From assembly GCA_917880885.1 (NCBI GenBank), contig OU862910.1, forward strand, positions 54,241,285 to 54,305,284: DNA of 64,000 bases, in the 5' to 3' direction. Positions 54,565 to 64,000 of the stretch are shown one piece after another. Source of the DNA: Limnephilus marmoratus. Its lineage: Eukaryota; Arthropoda; Insecta; Trichoptera; Limnephilidae. Each line of letters begins with the position of its first letter. The stretch's first letter is position 1. The translations under genes and the position numbers were made by a program. The notes below the pieces were generated by a model. The model was not told the DNA's origin. It saw only the letters and a program-made list of their open reading frames with translations, and made no database searches.

Positions 54565-54975
54565 TGTGTACCAGCAAATAAAAAACGCGATAACTACATT
54601 TTATTATAGTACTAGCGAGTTCCCGGCGTGCGTTGCAATGTCACTCAATAAAGAAATCGTTTCTCCCTGCGTGTCCTTTCCCATTCTTCCCGTTTCTCTT
54701 CCCCACCCATTCAACATCCACCTTCCCCGCTCCCCCGTCCCGCCAACCCCTTTCCGCTTTCCCCTCCTCTCTCCAGCTTCCATATATTCAGTACCGGTAC
54801 ATTCAGTTCTCAAACAGCTCGCGTGCCACCTATTGTATTTTTTCTAAATTTTCATTTGTCATATATTATTATAAGAACAAATCAATCAAATTTAACAACA
54901 TAGGTATCTGCCTATTTAAAATACGTATAATTCTTGATTATATTCAATGTATTCAATTTTGTTTAGTATCATAGG
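54565..54975 (+). repeat. ACTAGC...TGCGTTGCAATG dispersed repeat (copy 1)
   Basis: After 'attttattatagtACTAGC', the block 'cggcgtgcgttgcaatgtca' leads into a C/T-rich core (54660-54780), 'tccatatattcagtaccg' and 'gctcgcgtgccacct'. 56185-56835 repeats this and 3130-3510 has it inverted. Confidence 0.6.
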
Positions 54976-54979
54976 TGAG

Positions 54980-55440
54980 TACTTCAAGTAAAATCATTAA
55001 TTTAAAGAGTTTATTCGAAATTTGATCAATCGATGGTTTGCAAAATGTCATTCTCAAATAAATTGAAACATTTTTGAAACTGTTGTAAGAGTTTTTGTAA
55101 AGAATACTTTCCAGATTTATTGTCCTGTGGTTGTAATAATCCAGATACCTTCGCGAGAGTGGATAGAAGGTATTTTGAAAGTTGCAAACATTCTCTTGGC
55201 TTAATGTTTTTCTTTTTATTTCATAAATATTTAGTATAACTATTTAAGAATAAGTTCCCAAAGTTTGAAATAAATTTTTTAATTCGTTCCGGTGTTACGA
55301 AGGTGTTTAAGTGAGCTTCCCCCCTTAAGTGCCAAACGGCGTAGTCAACTTGAAACGCGTTTTTCTAGAAATTACTTTTTTTGAATTTGTGTGCACTCTA
55401 GCTCAAAAATTTCAAACCAAAATTTAAAAAAATTGCTCTT
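54980..55440. other. Non-coding, nothing recognised
   Basis: No frame or repeat edge supported. Confidence 0.3.
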
Positions 55441-55442
55441 TA

Positions 55443-55717
55443 GGGGTCGTCCATTAATCACGTGATTTTTATTTTAGCAACTTTTTAACCCCCCCCCCCC
55501 CCCCGTGGTGATATGTGGTGAGGTTTTAGACTAACCCCCCCCCCCAAATCACGTGTATTTTTTTTAGTACAAAGTATTTTTAAATTTTCAGAATATTATC
55601 ACGAAAAATAAATACACGTGATATGTCATTACACCCCCCCCCCCCGGTGATATTTCGTGATTTTTTCCGAACCCCCCCCCCCCCCTTTCGAGCCTCACGT
55701 GATTAATGGACGACCCC
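55443..55717. mobile_element. Harbinger-like MITE with C runs, TTA target site
   Basis: GGGGTCGTCC ends flanked by TTA at 55440-55442 and 55718-55720. C runs in both arms, 'aaataaatacacgtgatatg' in the middle. About 275 bp. Confidence 0.75.
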
Positions 55718-55720
55718 TTA

Positions 55721-56184
55721 TATAATTACGCTCTATATGACCCTAAGTTCGTAGTAATATCATTGTCCAAAGTATTTTTTAATTGCAAAAAAAATGGCAA
55801 AAAATCCTTTTCAGCAAAAAAAGGTTTCCTGTTTACACACCTGTAAAAAAATACTTTTTAAATTTTTTTGGTCGAAGTTAGGTCCATATAGAAGAGACAT
55901 ATTTATATTCTTATACTAAATTCGAAACCCTATTGGTTTAAGATGAAAACTTATCTTATTTTCCGAGGAAATGCTTAAAAAATTTCATAATATTTTCTTA
56001 AATAGATGCACAAAATGACCTCAAAGTTTAAATAAATTATATACATTTCATCCAGGACAAAAAAAATCATAAAAATCATTAAAAAAACCTATTCCTAAAG
56101 GTATTCCCCCCTTAATTTAGCACTACATAAACAACGTACATACATACATACATACATGCAAGCAAACATACATTCATTTTAATA
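55721..56184. other. Non-coding, with (ACAT)n
   Basis: A (CATA)n microsatellite at about 56138-56158; otherwise AT-rich. Confidence 0.4.
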
Positions 56185-56835
56185 TACGTAGATTTAATTT
56201 GTGTACCTGCAAATAAAAAAGCGATAAACTACATTTTATTATAGTATTATGCTGAAGTTATTCTTCGCATATTGTTTTTATCGGTTAGCTGTTAATTATT
56301 TATGTGTGCAAACGTAGTCAAGTGCAAGGTTGTAATATATTTAATGCTTGTTATGCATTTCTAATGGCCACCAATACAAACAGCAGCATAAAAACAATGC
56401 AATGCGGATTTCCAGTGAAAAAAATTACATAATAAGTACTCATTTTTTAAATTCATATTGAAATTAACAACAAACGTCAATTAGCGAGATTTATTGTAGG
56501 TACTAGCTGGTTCATGGCATGCGTTGCAATGCCATATTCAAAGAATTAAATTGTTTCTCGCTTTATGACCTTTTCCGTGCTCCCCGTTTCTCTCCCCCTC
56601 CGGCGTTCCCGACTACCCTCTCCCTTCTCCCGCTCCGTGTCCCGCCAAACCCCCTCCAGCGTTCCATATATTCAATCCCAGTACAGCCAGTTTTTAAACT
56701 GCTCGCGTGCCACCTAATTTTATTATTCAAAATTTCATTTTTCATATATCACAAATATTAATTTTCGTATATTATAAGAACAATCAATCTAATTTGGTAC
56801 CTAACATAGGTTCCTATTTAAAATACCTATAATTT
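56185..56835 (+). repeat. ACTAGC dispersed repeat (copy 2, with extra 250 bp)
   Basis: Begins with the same lead-in as copy 1 (aatttgtgtacc.gcaaataa), but about 250 bp of other sequence stand between 'attatagta' (56243) and 'actagctgg' (56504). Then the C/T-rich core, 'gctcgcgtgccacctaa' and the same downstream flank. Confidence 0.6.
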
Positions 56836-57100
56836 AAAAAATCCATAGAATATTCTTTTGTTATAAAAAAACAGCTGCCTGCTAAATTCACATTCATCAA
56901 ACGCGCGAACTGTCAAATGAGTGAAGTTAAAATAGTCGTTAAGTTTTCTGAAATTATCCAATTTTCTGCGTAATTTTCTAAATTTTTCTTTCCGTAAGAA
57001 CCTTCTACAAAGCATTAGAAAACTTAAAAAAAATGAAATAGGTAAAGAAGTTCTGAAGTTATGGCGTGACCAAGGGAAACAGGTATTCATTTTTATATAC

Positions 57101-57365
57101 GTACTAGCAGACCTGGCGACACGTTGCTGTGGCTAACAAAACACAACGCAATTACCCAACCTTTATAAAATCCACACCACCCGCTTGCCAGCTGCCCGCT
57201 GCCTGAATTGGATTTTTGAATTTCTTGGCTTTTATCTACTGTAATGAGCATGTATGAGCACATACAAATCTTCCTCTTGAGGTGAAAACCGCATAAAAAT
57301 CCGTTGGGTAGTTTAAAAGATCTACGCGCACATACATTTTGAGCGACTTCATTTTATACTGTGTA
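57101..57365 (+). repeat. ACTAGCAGACC...widespread invertebrate interspersed repeat
   Basis: 'actagcagacctggcgacac', 'cttcctcttgaggtgaaaac', 'cgcataaaaatccgttgggt' and 'cattttatactgtgt' follow one another. Similar word order occurs in many arthropod genomes from memory; I cannot name the family. Confidence 0.4.
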
Positions 57366-57484
57366 ATGATATAAAGAATATTTATCCCTGTATTTTTTTT
57401 TAAACTGTGACTATTTACAATGATATCACGCCGCCACCCCCACCTCAACACTTTCACCAATCGTTTATAATACCAAGTTAGTAG

Positions 57485-57545
57485 ATATTGCCCTAAGGAA
57501 GGAACGGTTGTTCCGAAACTAAACAAGGTATATAAAAAAATAGTG
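57485..57545 (+). mobile_element. Relic of hammerhead pseudo-LTR (copy P4)
   Basis: 'gccctaaggaaggaacggtt' then 'gttccgaaac' and 'aaaaatagtggttta' parallel the P3 and P1 arms, but the core reads CTAAGGA, so it should be inactive. Single arm only. Confidence 0.4.
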
Positions 57546-57589
57546 GTTTAAAGAAGTATTTATTCGAATAAGAAATTATGTATTAATTT

Positions 57590-58045
57590 GTGAGGCGGAT
57601 ATGGGTACCGCCGCCCCGGAACCATTTATTGGATAACCAACACATCTGCCATATGTAGGTCACCCCAAGTGGTTCGCTACGTTTGGTACCTTAGCAGGGG
57701 GACCCGAGTTCATGGGGTGAGACTTGTCTAGGTCTTGGCCACGGATGTGTTTGCCCACTTACTGCGTTGCGGGACGGATCGGGATAGACTGGTTGAGGGA
57801 GACCTTTTGATCTCTCCAGCCGGACTCACTCGACCCACCGAGGCTTGCACCGCAGTGAGATGGATTCATGCGTCCGTCATTCCTGGACAAGTACCTAATA
57901 ATAACAATACCTTATTCCTTTCCCGAACTTTTTCTTTACTTCCTTTCCATAAAAAGACCCCACACAGCATTCGCAAAGATGGCATAGACTACGAGGCAAT
58001 TTTGTTTTCTTTAGGGTGGAGCCAATGTAAAAAAATTATAATGGA
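57590..58045 (+). repeat. Dispersed repeat sharing a LINE-like tail (copy 2)
   Basis: Plus-strand partner of 7375-7815. Ends 'agaccccacacagcattcgc ... gggtggagccaatgtaaaaa', like the LINE tails at 2080-2158 and 60040. The 109-residue frame is not supported as a gene. Confidence 0.5.
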
Positions 58046-58605
58046 TAACAACAAAGTTATATAGCTACGTTAAAAAGTAAATAATATTCTTGTTAAAATG
58101 ATTGATAAGAGTCCAAGCCCACTTGATACGTTATCTGTAGGACTTATCAAGTTACGTGAGGAAAAGAACGCGTAGAAATGGCCAGAATCTCAGATGCTTC
58201 AAGTGGTTTGTAACCAAAGGATTAACTAGAGTCAACACAACCTTAGAAAATTCAAAATACATATTTTTTTATTATGACATGTATTATTGTCTGACATGTA
58301 CACTGTCTAACGTACTAGTAGTTCTGCGAACAGCGGTAGTCCTCGCGTCTAAAAAAATATGTTTCTAATTTTCTCTTTTTAATAAATCAAAACTAGAATT
58401 TGCTCTCAGATCATGAGAATTGTAAGTAGGAACTTAAATACCTGCTATTTAATTGTAAACCATAAATATTTTACGTAACATTTTTGAAAATTTCTAATAA
58501 GGAACTATACAATTTTCACCATCAAATGTCAATATTTCAATGACAATATTTTAACTATCTTCAGGCCGGTAGGAACGATAATATTGATTATTCCGATTTG
58601 ACAGC
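58046..58605. other. Non-coding, nothing recognised
   Basis: Short frames only. Confidence 0.3.
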
Positions 58606-58613
58606 TCGTCTTA

Positions 58614-58833
58614 TGTAGGTTTTACACCATCTCTTTTTTCAGCCCGTTTCTCGTACGGAGACAAAAGACAATTTTTTTCGCTATTTTCATATCTACGATT
58701 TAAATTGGCATCACTGAACACATGAACCATGTTGTCTACAGTGATGCCAACTGAAATCGTGGATCTGAAAATAGGGATCGCGTAATGCGAAAAATTTTGT
58801 CGGGCTGAAAAAAGAGATGGCGTAAAACATACA
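58614..58833. mobile_element. Hairpin MITE, TTA target site
   Basis: Arms 58614-58715 and 58738-58833 are imperfect complements (TGTAGGTTTTACACCATCTC against GAGATGGCGTAAAACATACA), flanked by TTA at 58611-58613 and 58834-58836. The inner arms (ggcatcactg/cagtgatgcc) enclose a 22-base loop. Unrelated to the G-run MITEs except for target size. Confidence 0.65.
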
Positions 58834-58839
58834 TTAGGA

Positions 58840-59635
58840 AACACGATCATAAAAGGGGATAAAATATCTAACACGGCCACAACGGTAACAAACAAATTAG
58901 AGACTGATGAAATGCCAAATGGTCGGGTTAAAACAGGATTGCTGCGCTCAGACGATTATTATTTCGTTTCCTATAAATTGGGAATGATCTACTTGAACAC
59001 CTAAATTCTAATGGGCTTAGAATTTTCTACTGATATTACGGTTTTAATATAATATATTTTAAAGGGGAAGTACCCACCCTGTTCCGGAAATGATTTTCCA
59101 ATCATCATGTGTTTCATTATATTCGTGGGATCGTCAAAAATCGCGTGATACCCGGCAACCCGCATAGGTACTTCCACTGCGTTATGCAATAGAGGTCATA
59201 ATAATATATTGACACCTATCTCTACTTGTATTTATGTAGTGCAAGTATGCATATTACAGAACTCCGAATTGAATATACGACGTGCATTAAAACTTTGTCC
59301 AGAACGTAATCTTCACTATCGGGAGATCGGAAGAAGGCTGTTGACGGTGTTCGACTGGCACGTCGAGATGGTCTCACTGCATCGCATCCGACAGTAAACT
59401 TAATTCCAATCTATTCCCGGAACCGTGAAATGAAGCCAGTTCGACGTAACAAAAGACATCGACCGAGTTCGAGGACCCGACAATACCAATATCGGATACT
59501 GGCGACCTCGCGAGGAATGGACAGTGGACAGCACGCCGCACTGTGAACCAAATTTATTTATTTTTTTGGTGGCCATTGCATAAAACACCTAATTACACGA
59601 CAACAGCAAACCTCGATACACTACATATATATGTT
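58840..59635. other. Non-coding or unrecognised relics
   Basis: Moderate GC at 59280-59560 with frames near 60 residues; possible decayed retroelement upstream of the next feature, but no motif is readable. Confidence 0.3.
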
Positions 59636-59639
59636 ACTC

Positions 59640-60065
59640 GACTACACATCTAAGCCAGAGTTAAGTTAGCCTCTCAAGGCATACTTCTAACCCTGTACAA
59701 ATCGCAAGTGCGCCCCACGGTTGAATTCGGCAGCCACCTCTGGTCTGGAGCCCCAAAATACCTGAAAACTGCGTAGAAACGGACGGTCTATTTGATTGAT
59801 TATCTCATCTTAAAGAACGGATTGCAATCTTTAAAGCACATGGAAAAGCCTTCCTTGATCCACCGGTATTTCAATAAAGGAGCTAGCGTCATTGATCACT
59901 TCGGCATCATGAGAACGGGTCGCTTCTGCAACTCGTTCGTGAGTACAATAGATCGACTGTAGAACGACTTGCCGGCCTTTGTGTTTTCACCTTCCTAAAG
60001 CATGGGTCTCTTCAAGACCAATATTCATTCCTTCCTCTCCTGTGTGGAGTTAATGTAAAAAAAAC
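59640..60065 (+). pseudogene. Decayed LINE RT C-terminal region
   Basis: 59690-59765 reads TLYKSQVRPTVEFGSHLWSG then APKYL, the 'LYK.qVRP..EY.s.lW.ga' block of insect non-LTR reverse transcriptases. 59905-60035 reads GRFCNSFVSTIDRL*NDLPA ... MGLFKTNIHSF, the usual C terminus, with in-frame stops. The tail 'gtgtggagttaatgtaaaaa' ends near 60064. It shares this tail with 1940-2158. Confidence 0.65.
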
Positions 60066-60089
60066 GTCTGGAGAGATCAATGAAAATCC

Positions 60090-60962
60090 TTTTTTTTTTA
60101 TTATATATTGGTTTTTGGCAAGTTACAGGGAGAAATTAACCCCTTTGTCTTGCAAACTGTATTAATGTCACCTGATGGATTTTTTTTTTGCCCGATGTTC
60201 GGGCTACCTTGGGCAAGATGAAGGACATTAATAATTTTTTTTGATGGTTTGTTTATCTGTGAGTGGTATACATTTTGTATAGATAAACACACACATACAG
60301 ACATTTTTACATACACCCATGCATGTATGTATTCATATGCAACAAATATGTATACCATAATAAATATATATAATTATTTATTTATCTTTTATATAAGAGA
60401 ACAAAGGTAAATTTTATTATAGCCCGCGCATCAAGGTGGATGAAGGATGGAAATGGGCAGGCGGTGGAGGAGATTGTCATCGGGACTTGATTGCCCGAGA
60501 CATGAGATGCTTGGGTTTGAATTTGAAGCAAGTTTGGAGAAAAATGTTTTGGCTAGATCTATTATGTGTTTTTTAAGTGGAGGAATTTTCGTGCCTGAAT
60601 TAATAATGCTATTTCGGACGAACCAAGGGCTTTTGGTGAATCTTCTAAGCAAGACATTTTGGAAGGTTTCTAGACTCTTAGTATTGCTTGTGGCCCAAAT
60701 TGGGGCGGCGTAAGTCATGATGGGTCGCAATTTTGATTTGTAAATAAGAATTTTGTTCTGTAGTGACGTTTGACTATTATAATTTAAAAGCGGGTAAAAG
60801 GATGCGGCAGCGTTTTTGGTTTTTTTAATTGTATGTTTGATGTGTGTGTGCCATGTGAGTTTTTTATCGAGTGTGACTCCAAGGTATTTAACGTTGTTTT
60901 GCCAGGGTATTGCTTGGCCGTACATGGAAACGTGACCTTTAGGAGTGCTGCGAACCTTTCTT
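60090..60962 (-). mobile_element. 5'-truncated Jockey-like LINE (unit 1 of a head-to-tail pair)
   Basis: Minus-strand element with its A tail at 60090-60099. 3' UTR 60100-60430 has a perfect hairpin GCCCGATGTTCGGGC. Coding remnant at 60431-60925. Unit 2 (60963-61541) repeats 60100-60665 almost base for base. Confidence 0.75.
60431..60925 (-). pseudogene. Jockey-like RT C-terminal fragment (164 codons)
   Basis: Open but lacks the catalytic domain. WQNNVKYLGVTLDKKLTWHTHIK is the conserved block downstream of YADD, then LRPIMTYAAPIWA and LRRFTKSPWFVRN, which are typical of Jockey-clade proteins; the end (LLHRLPISILHPP) is natural. It would be the thumb/C-terminal region of the RT. Only the 5' truncation removes function; the remaining frame has no breaks, so the insertion is recent. 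Confidence 0.75.
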
Positions 60963-61541
60963 CTATATTATATTATATATTGGTTTTTGGCAAGTTACAG
61001 GGAGAAATTAACCCCTTTGTCTTGCAAACTGTAGTAATGTCACCTGATGGATTTTTTTTTTTTTTGCCCGATGTTCGGGCTACCTTGGGCAAGATGAAGG
61101 ACATTAATAATTTTTTTTGATGGTTTGTATATCTGTGAGTGGTATACATTTTGTATAGATAAACACACACATACAGACATTTTTACATACACCCATGCAT
61201 GTATGTATTCATATGCAACAAATATGTATACCATAATAAATATATATAATTATTTATTTATCTTTTATATAAGAGAACAAAGGTAAATTTTATTATAGCC
61301 CGCGCATCAAGGTGGATGAAGGATGGAAATGGGCAGGCGGTGGAGGAGATTGTCATCGGGACTTCATTGCCCGAGACATGAGATGCTTGGGTTTGAATTT
61401 GAAGCAAGTTTGGAGAAAAATGTTTTGGCTAGATCTATTATGTGTTTTTTAAGTGGAGGAATTTTCGTGCCTGAATTAATAATGCTATTTCGGACGAACC
61501 AAGGGCTTTTGGTGAATCTTCTAAGCAAGACATTTTGGAAG
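60963..61541 (-). mobile_element. 5'-truncated Jockey-like LINE (unit 2 of the pair)
   Basis: Begins at the same 3'-UTR point (ttatatattggtttttggca) and stops at 61541 inside the codons matching about 60665. Differences from unit 1 are few: tatt/tagt near 61031, tttatc/tatatc near 61129, a T-run length change, and ttgatt/ttcatt near 61363. Confidence 0.75.
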
Positions 61542-61853
61542 GGAAAAACCCAAGAGTAGGTACATATACCTGCCAGCCGACGTTCCTCAAGCTACTATTA
61601 ACGTAAGTTGCGCCATCTTTTGGCATTATTAGTTACTTGCTTTAATTTGGTTCTATTACGATAGTAGTTTAATTCACAAACTTCACGTTTACAATTGGTT
61701 ACATTTACATATGGCGCTGCGTCAGAGTTGTACTCCGAATTCTTAAATTTCAACCGTGTAGTCGCTAGGGTATCAATAACGTCCGATGACGCTTGGAAAA
61801 CTGCACATCCTTACCTTCGATAATGTGGCAAAGTTCTATGATGTAAAATAAAG
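61542..61853. other. Non-coding, nothing recognised
   Basis: No frames or repeats supported. Confidence 0.3.
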
Positions 61854-62593
61854 GGTAACCGACGAGTTCATCGAAAATCAATTCATCGAAAGCAAATTCA
61901 TCGAAAACGAGTTCATAGAAAATCAATTCATCGAAAGTAAATTCATCGAAAGCAAATTCATCGAAAACGAGTTCATAGAAAATCAATTCATCGATAACGA
62001 GTTCATCGAAAATCAATTCATCGAATGATCAATTCATCGAATCGCCAATTCATCGAAAAACATTTTTTTTGTAGATATTAGAGCTGTCAAAATTAATACC
62101 CAAAAAGGTCTGTTTAACTGAGTTAAATGTGTTTAGCAACTGTCAGTTTCGTAGTGACAATGTAAAATTTATAGGTTATCTCTTCGATTTCCGATTGTCT
62201 GATACTGAAAATAAGGGATATCTAAGGAAAGGGGGCCAGACAACTCATAATGAAACCAACTCATAAACAACTTAGAAAGGTCATTAAGAGCGATGATAAA
62301 AAAATATTTTAAAATTGGTTAAATAGGTTAAGTTAGGTTAGATTAGGTTAGTTTAGGTTGACTAATGCTTTTTTAACTTCTCGGTCCGCTCGGCATTTCT
62401 CTCAAATATCAACAAAATAGGTATATTTTTTCGATGAATTGGCGATTCGATTCGATGAATTGATCATTCGATGAATTGATTTTCGATTAATTGGTTTTCG
62501 ATGAACTCGTTTTCGATGAATTTGCTTTCGATGAATTGATTTTCGATGAATTGATTTTCGATGAATTCATTTTCGATGAACTCGTCGTGAACC
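61854..62593. mobile_element. TIR element with inverted 15-bp minisatellite arms
   Basis: Left arm 61861-62058 is about 13 tandem copies of a 15-bp unit 'ttcatcgaaaatcaa' with variants. Right arm 62423-62587 is the same minisatellite inverted ('ttttcgatgaattga'). Ends GACGAGTTCATCG and CGATGAACTCGTC face each other. The spacer of about 360 bp includes 'ggttaagttaggttagatta' and no gene. The 83-residue minus frame (FDELVFDEFAFDE) is the repeat read as codons. Confidence 0.8.
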
Positions 62594-62618
62594 AACGTGC
62601 GTATTGTAAAATATATAT

Positions 62619-62995
62619 ATAGGATGTTAAGGGACGTACTTGACTTACTTTAACCAGTGATTTCTGACATTATTTGGAGTAAAAAATGTAAATGAAATTT
62701 TGGTCTCCGGTGACTTTTTTGACGATTTTTTTTTTTTTCCAAAATTTTTTTCTTCAAAATCAAACAAAAAAAAATTTCTTCCGCATGTCGTCACTGGTCA
62801 CTCAGCCGGGTGTCCGACGAACCCCTTACTCCGCCTCCAACTGTTCAACAACTACCATTTTTTAATGTTTGCGTAGAAAAAAAAAAAAACATCAAAATGT
62901 CACCGGAGACCAAAATTTCATTTACATTTTTTACTCCAAATAATGTCAGGAATCACTGGTTAAAGTAAGTCAAGTACGTCCCTTAACACCATGTA
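62619..62995. mobile_element. Foldback element B (copy 3, best preserved)
   Basis: Left arm 'gttaagggacgtacttgact ... aaccagtgatttctgacatt' and right arm 'aatgtcaggaatcactggtt ... gtcaagtacgtcccttaac' pair over about 120 bases. The inner parts are T-rich and A-rich. About 375 bp; no coding content. Confidence 0.75.
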
Positions 62996-62999
62996 TATT

Positions 63000-63565
63000 T
63001 CAATTACAATACATTAATCGACTGACTTCCTGAAATAACAATTCGTGCTCATTGAACTTGAACATGCCTACACGCAATTATATTATTATAATCTTCAGTG
63101 TATAAAATCGGTGTTCCGTAGCAATCGTTGAGTTGAATAGTTTTGAGGCACGATAACCGAGTATCAATGAATCAATAAATGTGCTTTGATTCCACCATTC
63201 GAGCATTTTATTGGCAATAAATCAAGGGACGAAATCACGATTGCTTGCCAGAAGCGAAGAAACCCATAAAATAATCTCATAAACTCTGGCTTCGTCGTTT
63301 ATAGGCCTGTTACTCCCGACCAGTAAATTGCTACTTCGGTTAAACCAACAGGCAAGCATCGATGAATAAATTACTACTAATTAGCTCGAAAACAATGGCA
63401 GTTGCCGGTTGCCGTGGTGCCGAGAAATTCTATTAAATAATTACTGCCATATTCAAACATTTTTATCGTTGTCTGCAAACAAGATATTGGCTAGAAATAA
63501 AATCAAAATTCGAGGGCGGCTGTTTTTCTCCCTGATAACGACAATAATTTAAACGCGCTACTTAC
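63000..63565. other. Non-coding, nothing recognised
   Basis: Short frames only. Confidence 0.3.
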
Positions 63566-63568
63566 CAC

Positions 63569-63702
63569 AGCACTGCTTGCAGGACTGCATGCAGAACCCC
63601 CAATCGAATTATTATTATTACTCCGACAAAGGGAATAATGGGCGGTTTTGCCTACAAACAATCCGAATTGGTGACACTGCACGCAGTCCTGCAAGCAGTG
63701 CT
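63569..63702. repeat. Long hairpin with 26-bp arms
   Basis: 'agcactgcttgcaggactgc' with 6 more bases (63569-63594) faces its complement at 63677-63702 with one mismatch. 82 bases lie between. Could be a small MITE or a small-RNA precursor. Confidence 0.6.
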
Positions 63703-64000
63703 TTAAATCGAATCGTGGGTATAGCCTATTATTAAATGGAAACAAGGCGGTGTTTTGTCCACACAAACGTATTCCCCAATTTCCTCTCTGGATTTGCAAA
63801 TATTTTTGTAATATAATATAAATATCGACCACTACAGTGTGTCGGTATGTTTTGCTCTTTTGATATGTTACTACTTATAGAAGTTAGGACTCTCCAAAAA
63901 TTGTTAAAATTGCCTGGTTTGAAAGCCATCGACATACAATAACGAATAATTTCTTCTAAGTAAAAAAATCTTAAAAATCAGTCCAGTTTTGAAGGAGAAA
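63703..64000. other. Non-coding, nothing recognised
   Basis: Frames of 109 and 67 residues on the minus strand cross the hairpin and have no motif. Confidence 0.3.

Noticed and set aside
61765..62016. 83-residue frame of FDELV/FDEFA repeats
   Set aside because: It is the 15-bp minisatellite read in codons; the unit length keeps it open, and the opposite arm does the same.
62315..62360. Telomere-like TTAGG repeat
   Set aside because: Irregular GGTTA/GGTTAG words only, inside the spacer of a TIR element; similar short motifs at 8.5, 20.9 and 32.0 kb are scattered.

Overview
The window reads as repeat-dense, AT-rich arthropod (almost certainly insect) nuclear DNA. Supporting signs are the absence of operon-like gene packing, long non-coding stretches, many degenerate non-LTR retrotransposons, tRNA-headed SINEs, DNA-transposon MITEs, Penelope-like snap-back units with hammerhead-ribozyme cores, and scattered TAGGTACCTA and AACCTAACCT motifs common in insect genomes. 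I cannot fix the order; a lepidopteran or hemipteran would fit.

Only one stretch looks like a host gene. A GC-rich reading frame on the minus strand (49512-49361) starts at an ATG preceded by an in-frame stop, runs 50 codons and ends at a plausible splice donor. A TATA-like box (49955-49964) and initiator-like site lie upstream. If this is right, everything left of about 49.36 kb is its first intron (or intron plus later exons that I cannot see), and the mobile elements there are intronic.

Layout. 1-13 kb: a TA-flanked MITE, RTE-type LINE tails, two Harbinger-like MITEs with long C or G runs, and the first Penelope-like snap-back. 13-25 kb: three more hammerhead snap-backs (13.4, 15.8 and 18.5 kb), several copies of a tRNA-headed SINE including a head-to-head pair, and a tandem TIR element. 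25.8-28.5 kb: a three-level nest of MITE, MITE and LINE, abutted by a foldback element. 29.7-31.8 kb: a decayed LINE split by a non-autonomous hAT with a perfect 8-bp target duplication. 33.6-40 kb: a long LINE on the minus strand (ORF1, endonuclease, reverse transcriptase, 58-bp poly-T end) that interrupts a SINE and is itself interrupted by a 5'-truncated RNase H LINE with a 12-bp target duplication. 41-48 kb: LINE tails, SINEs, a foldback, and a LINE whose YADD motif is broken by a stop. 49-51 kb: the putative gene start. 53.5-54.3 kb: a five-unit satellite with alternating 158/159-bp monomers. 54.5-64 kb: more MITEs and dispersed repeats, a head-to-tail pair of truncated Jockey-like LINEs, and an element whose two arms are inverted 15-bp minisatellites.

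The genes present do not form a pathway; they are parasites at different stages of decay, and the nesting gives their relative order of arrival. The strongest unusual signal is the recurring snap-back unit with hammerhead cores on both strands, in at least three sequence subfamilies. All homology statements rest on reading motifs by eye.
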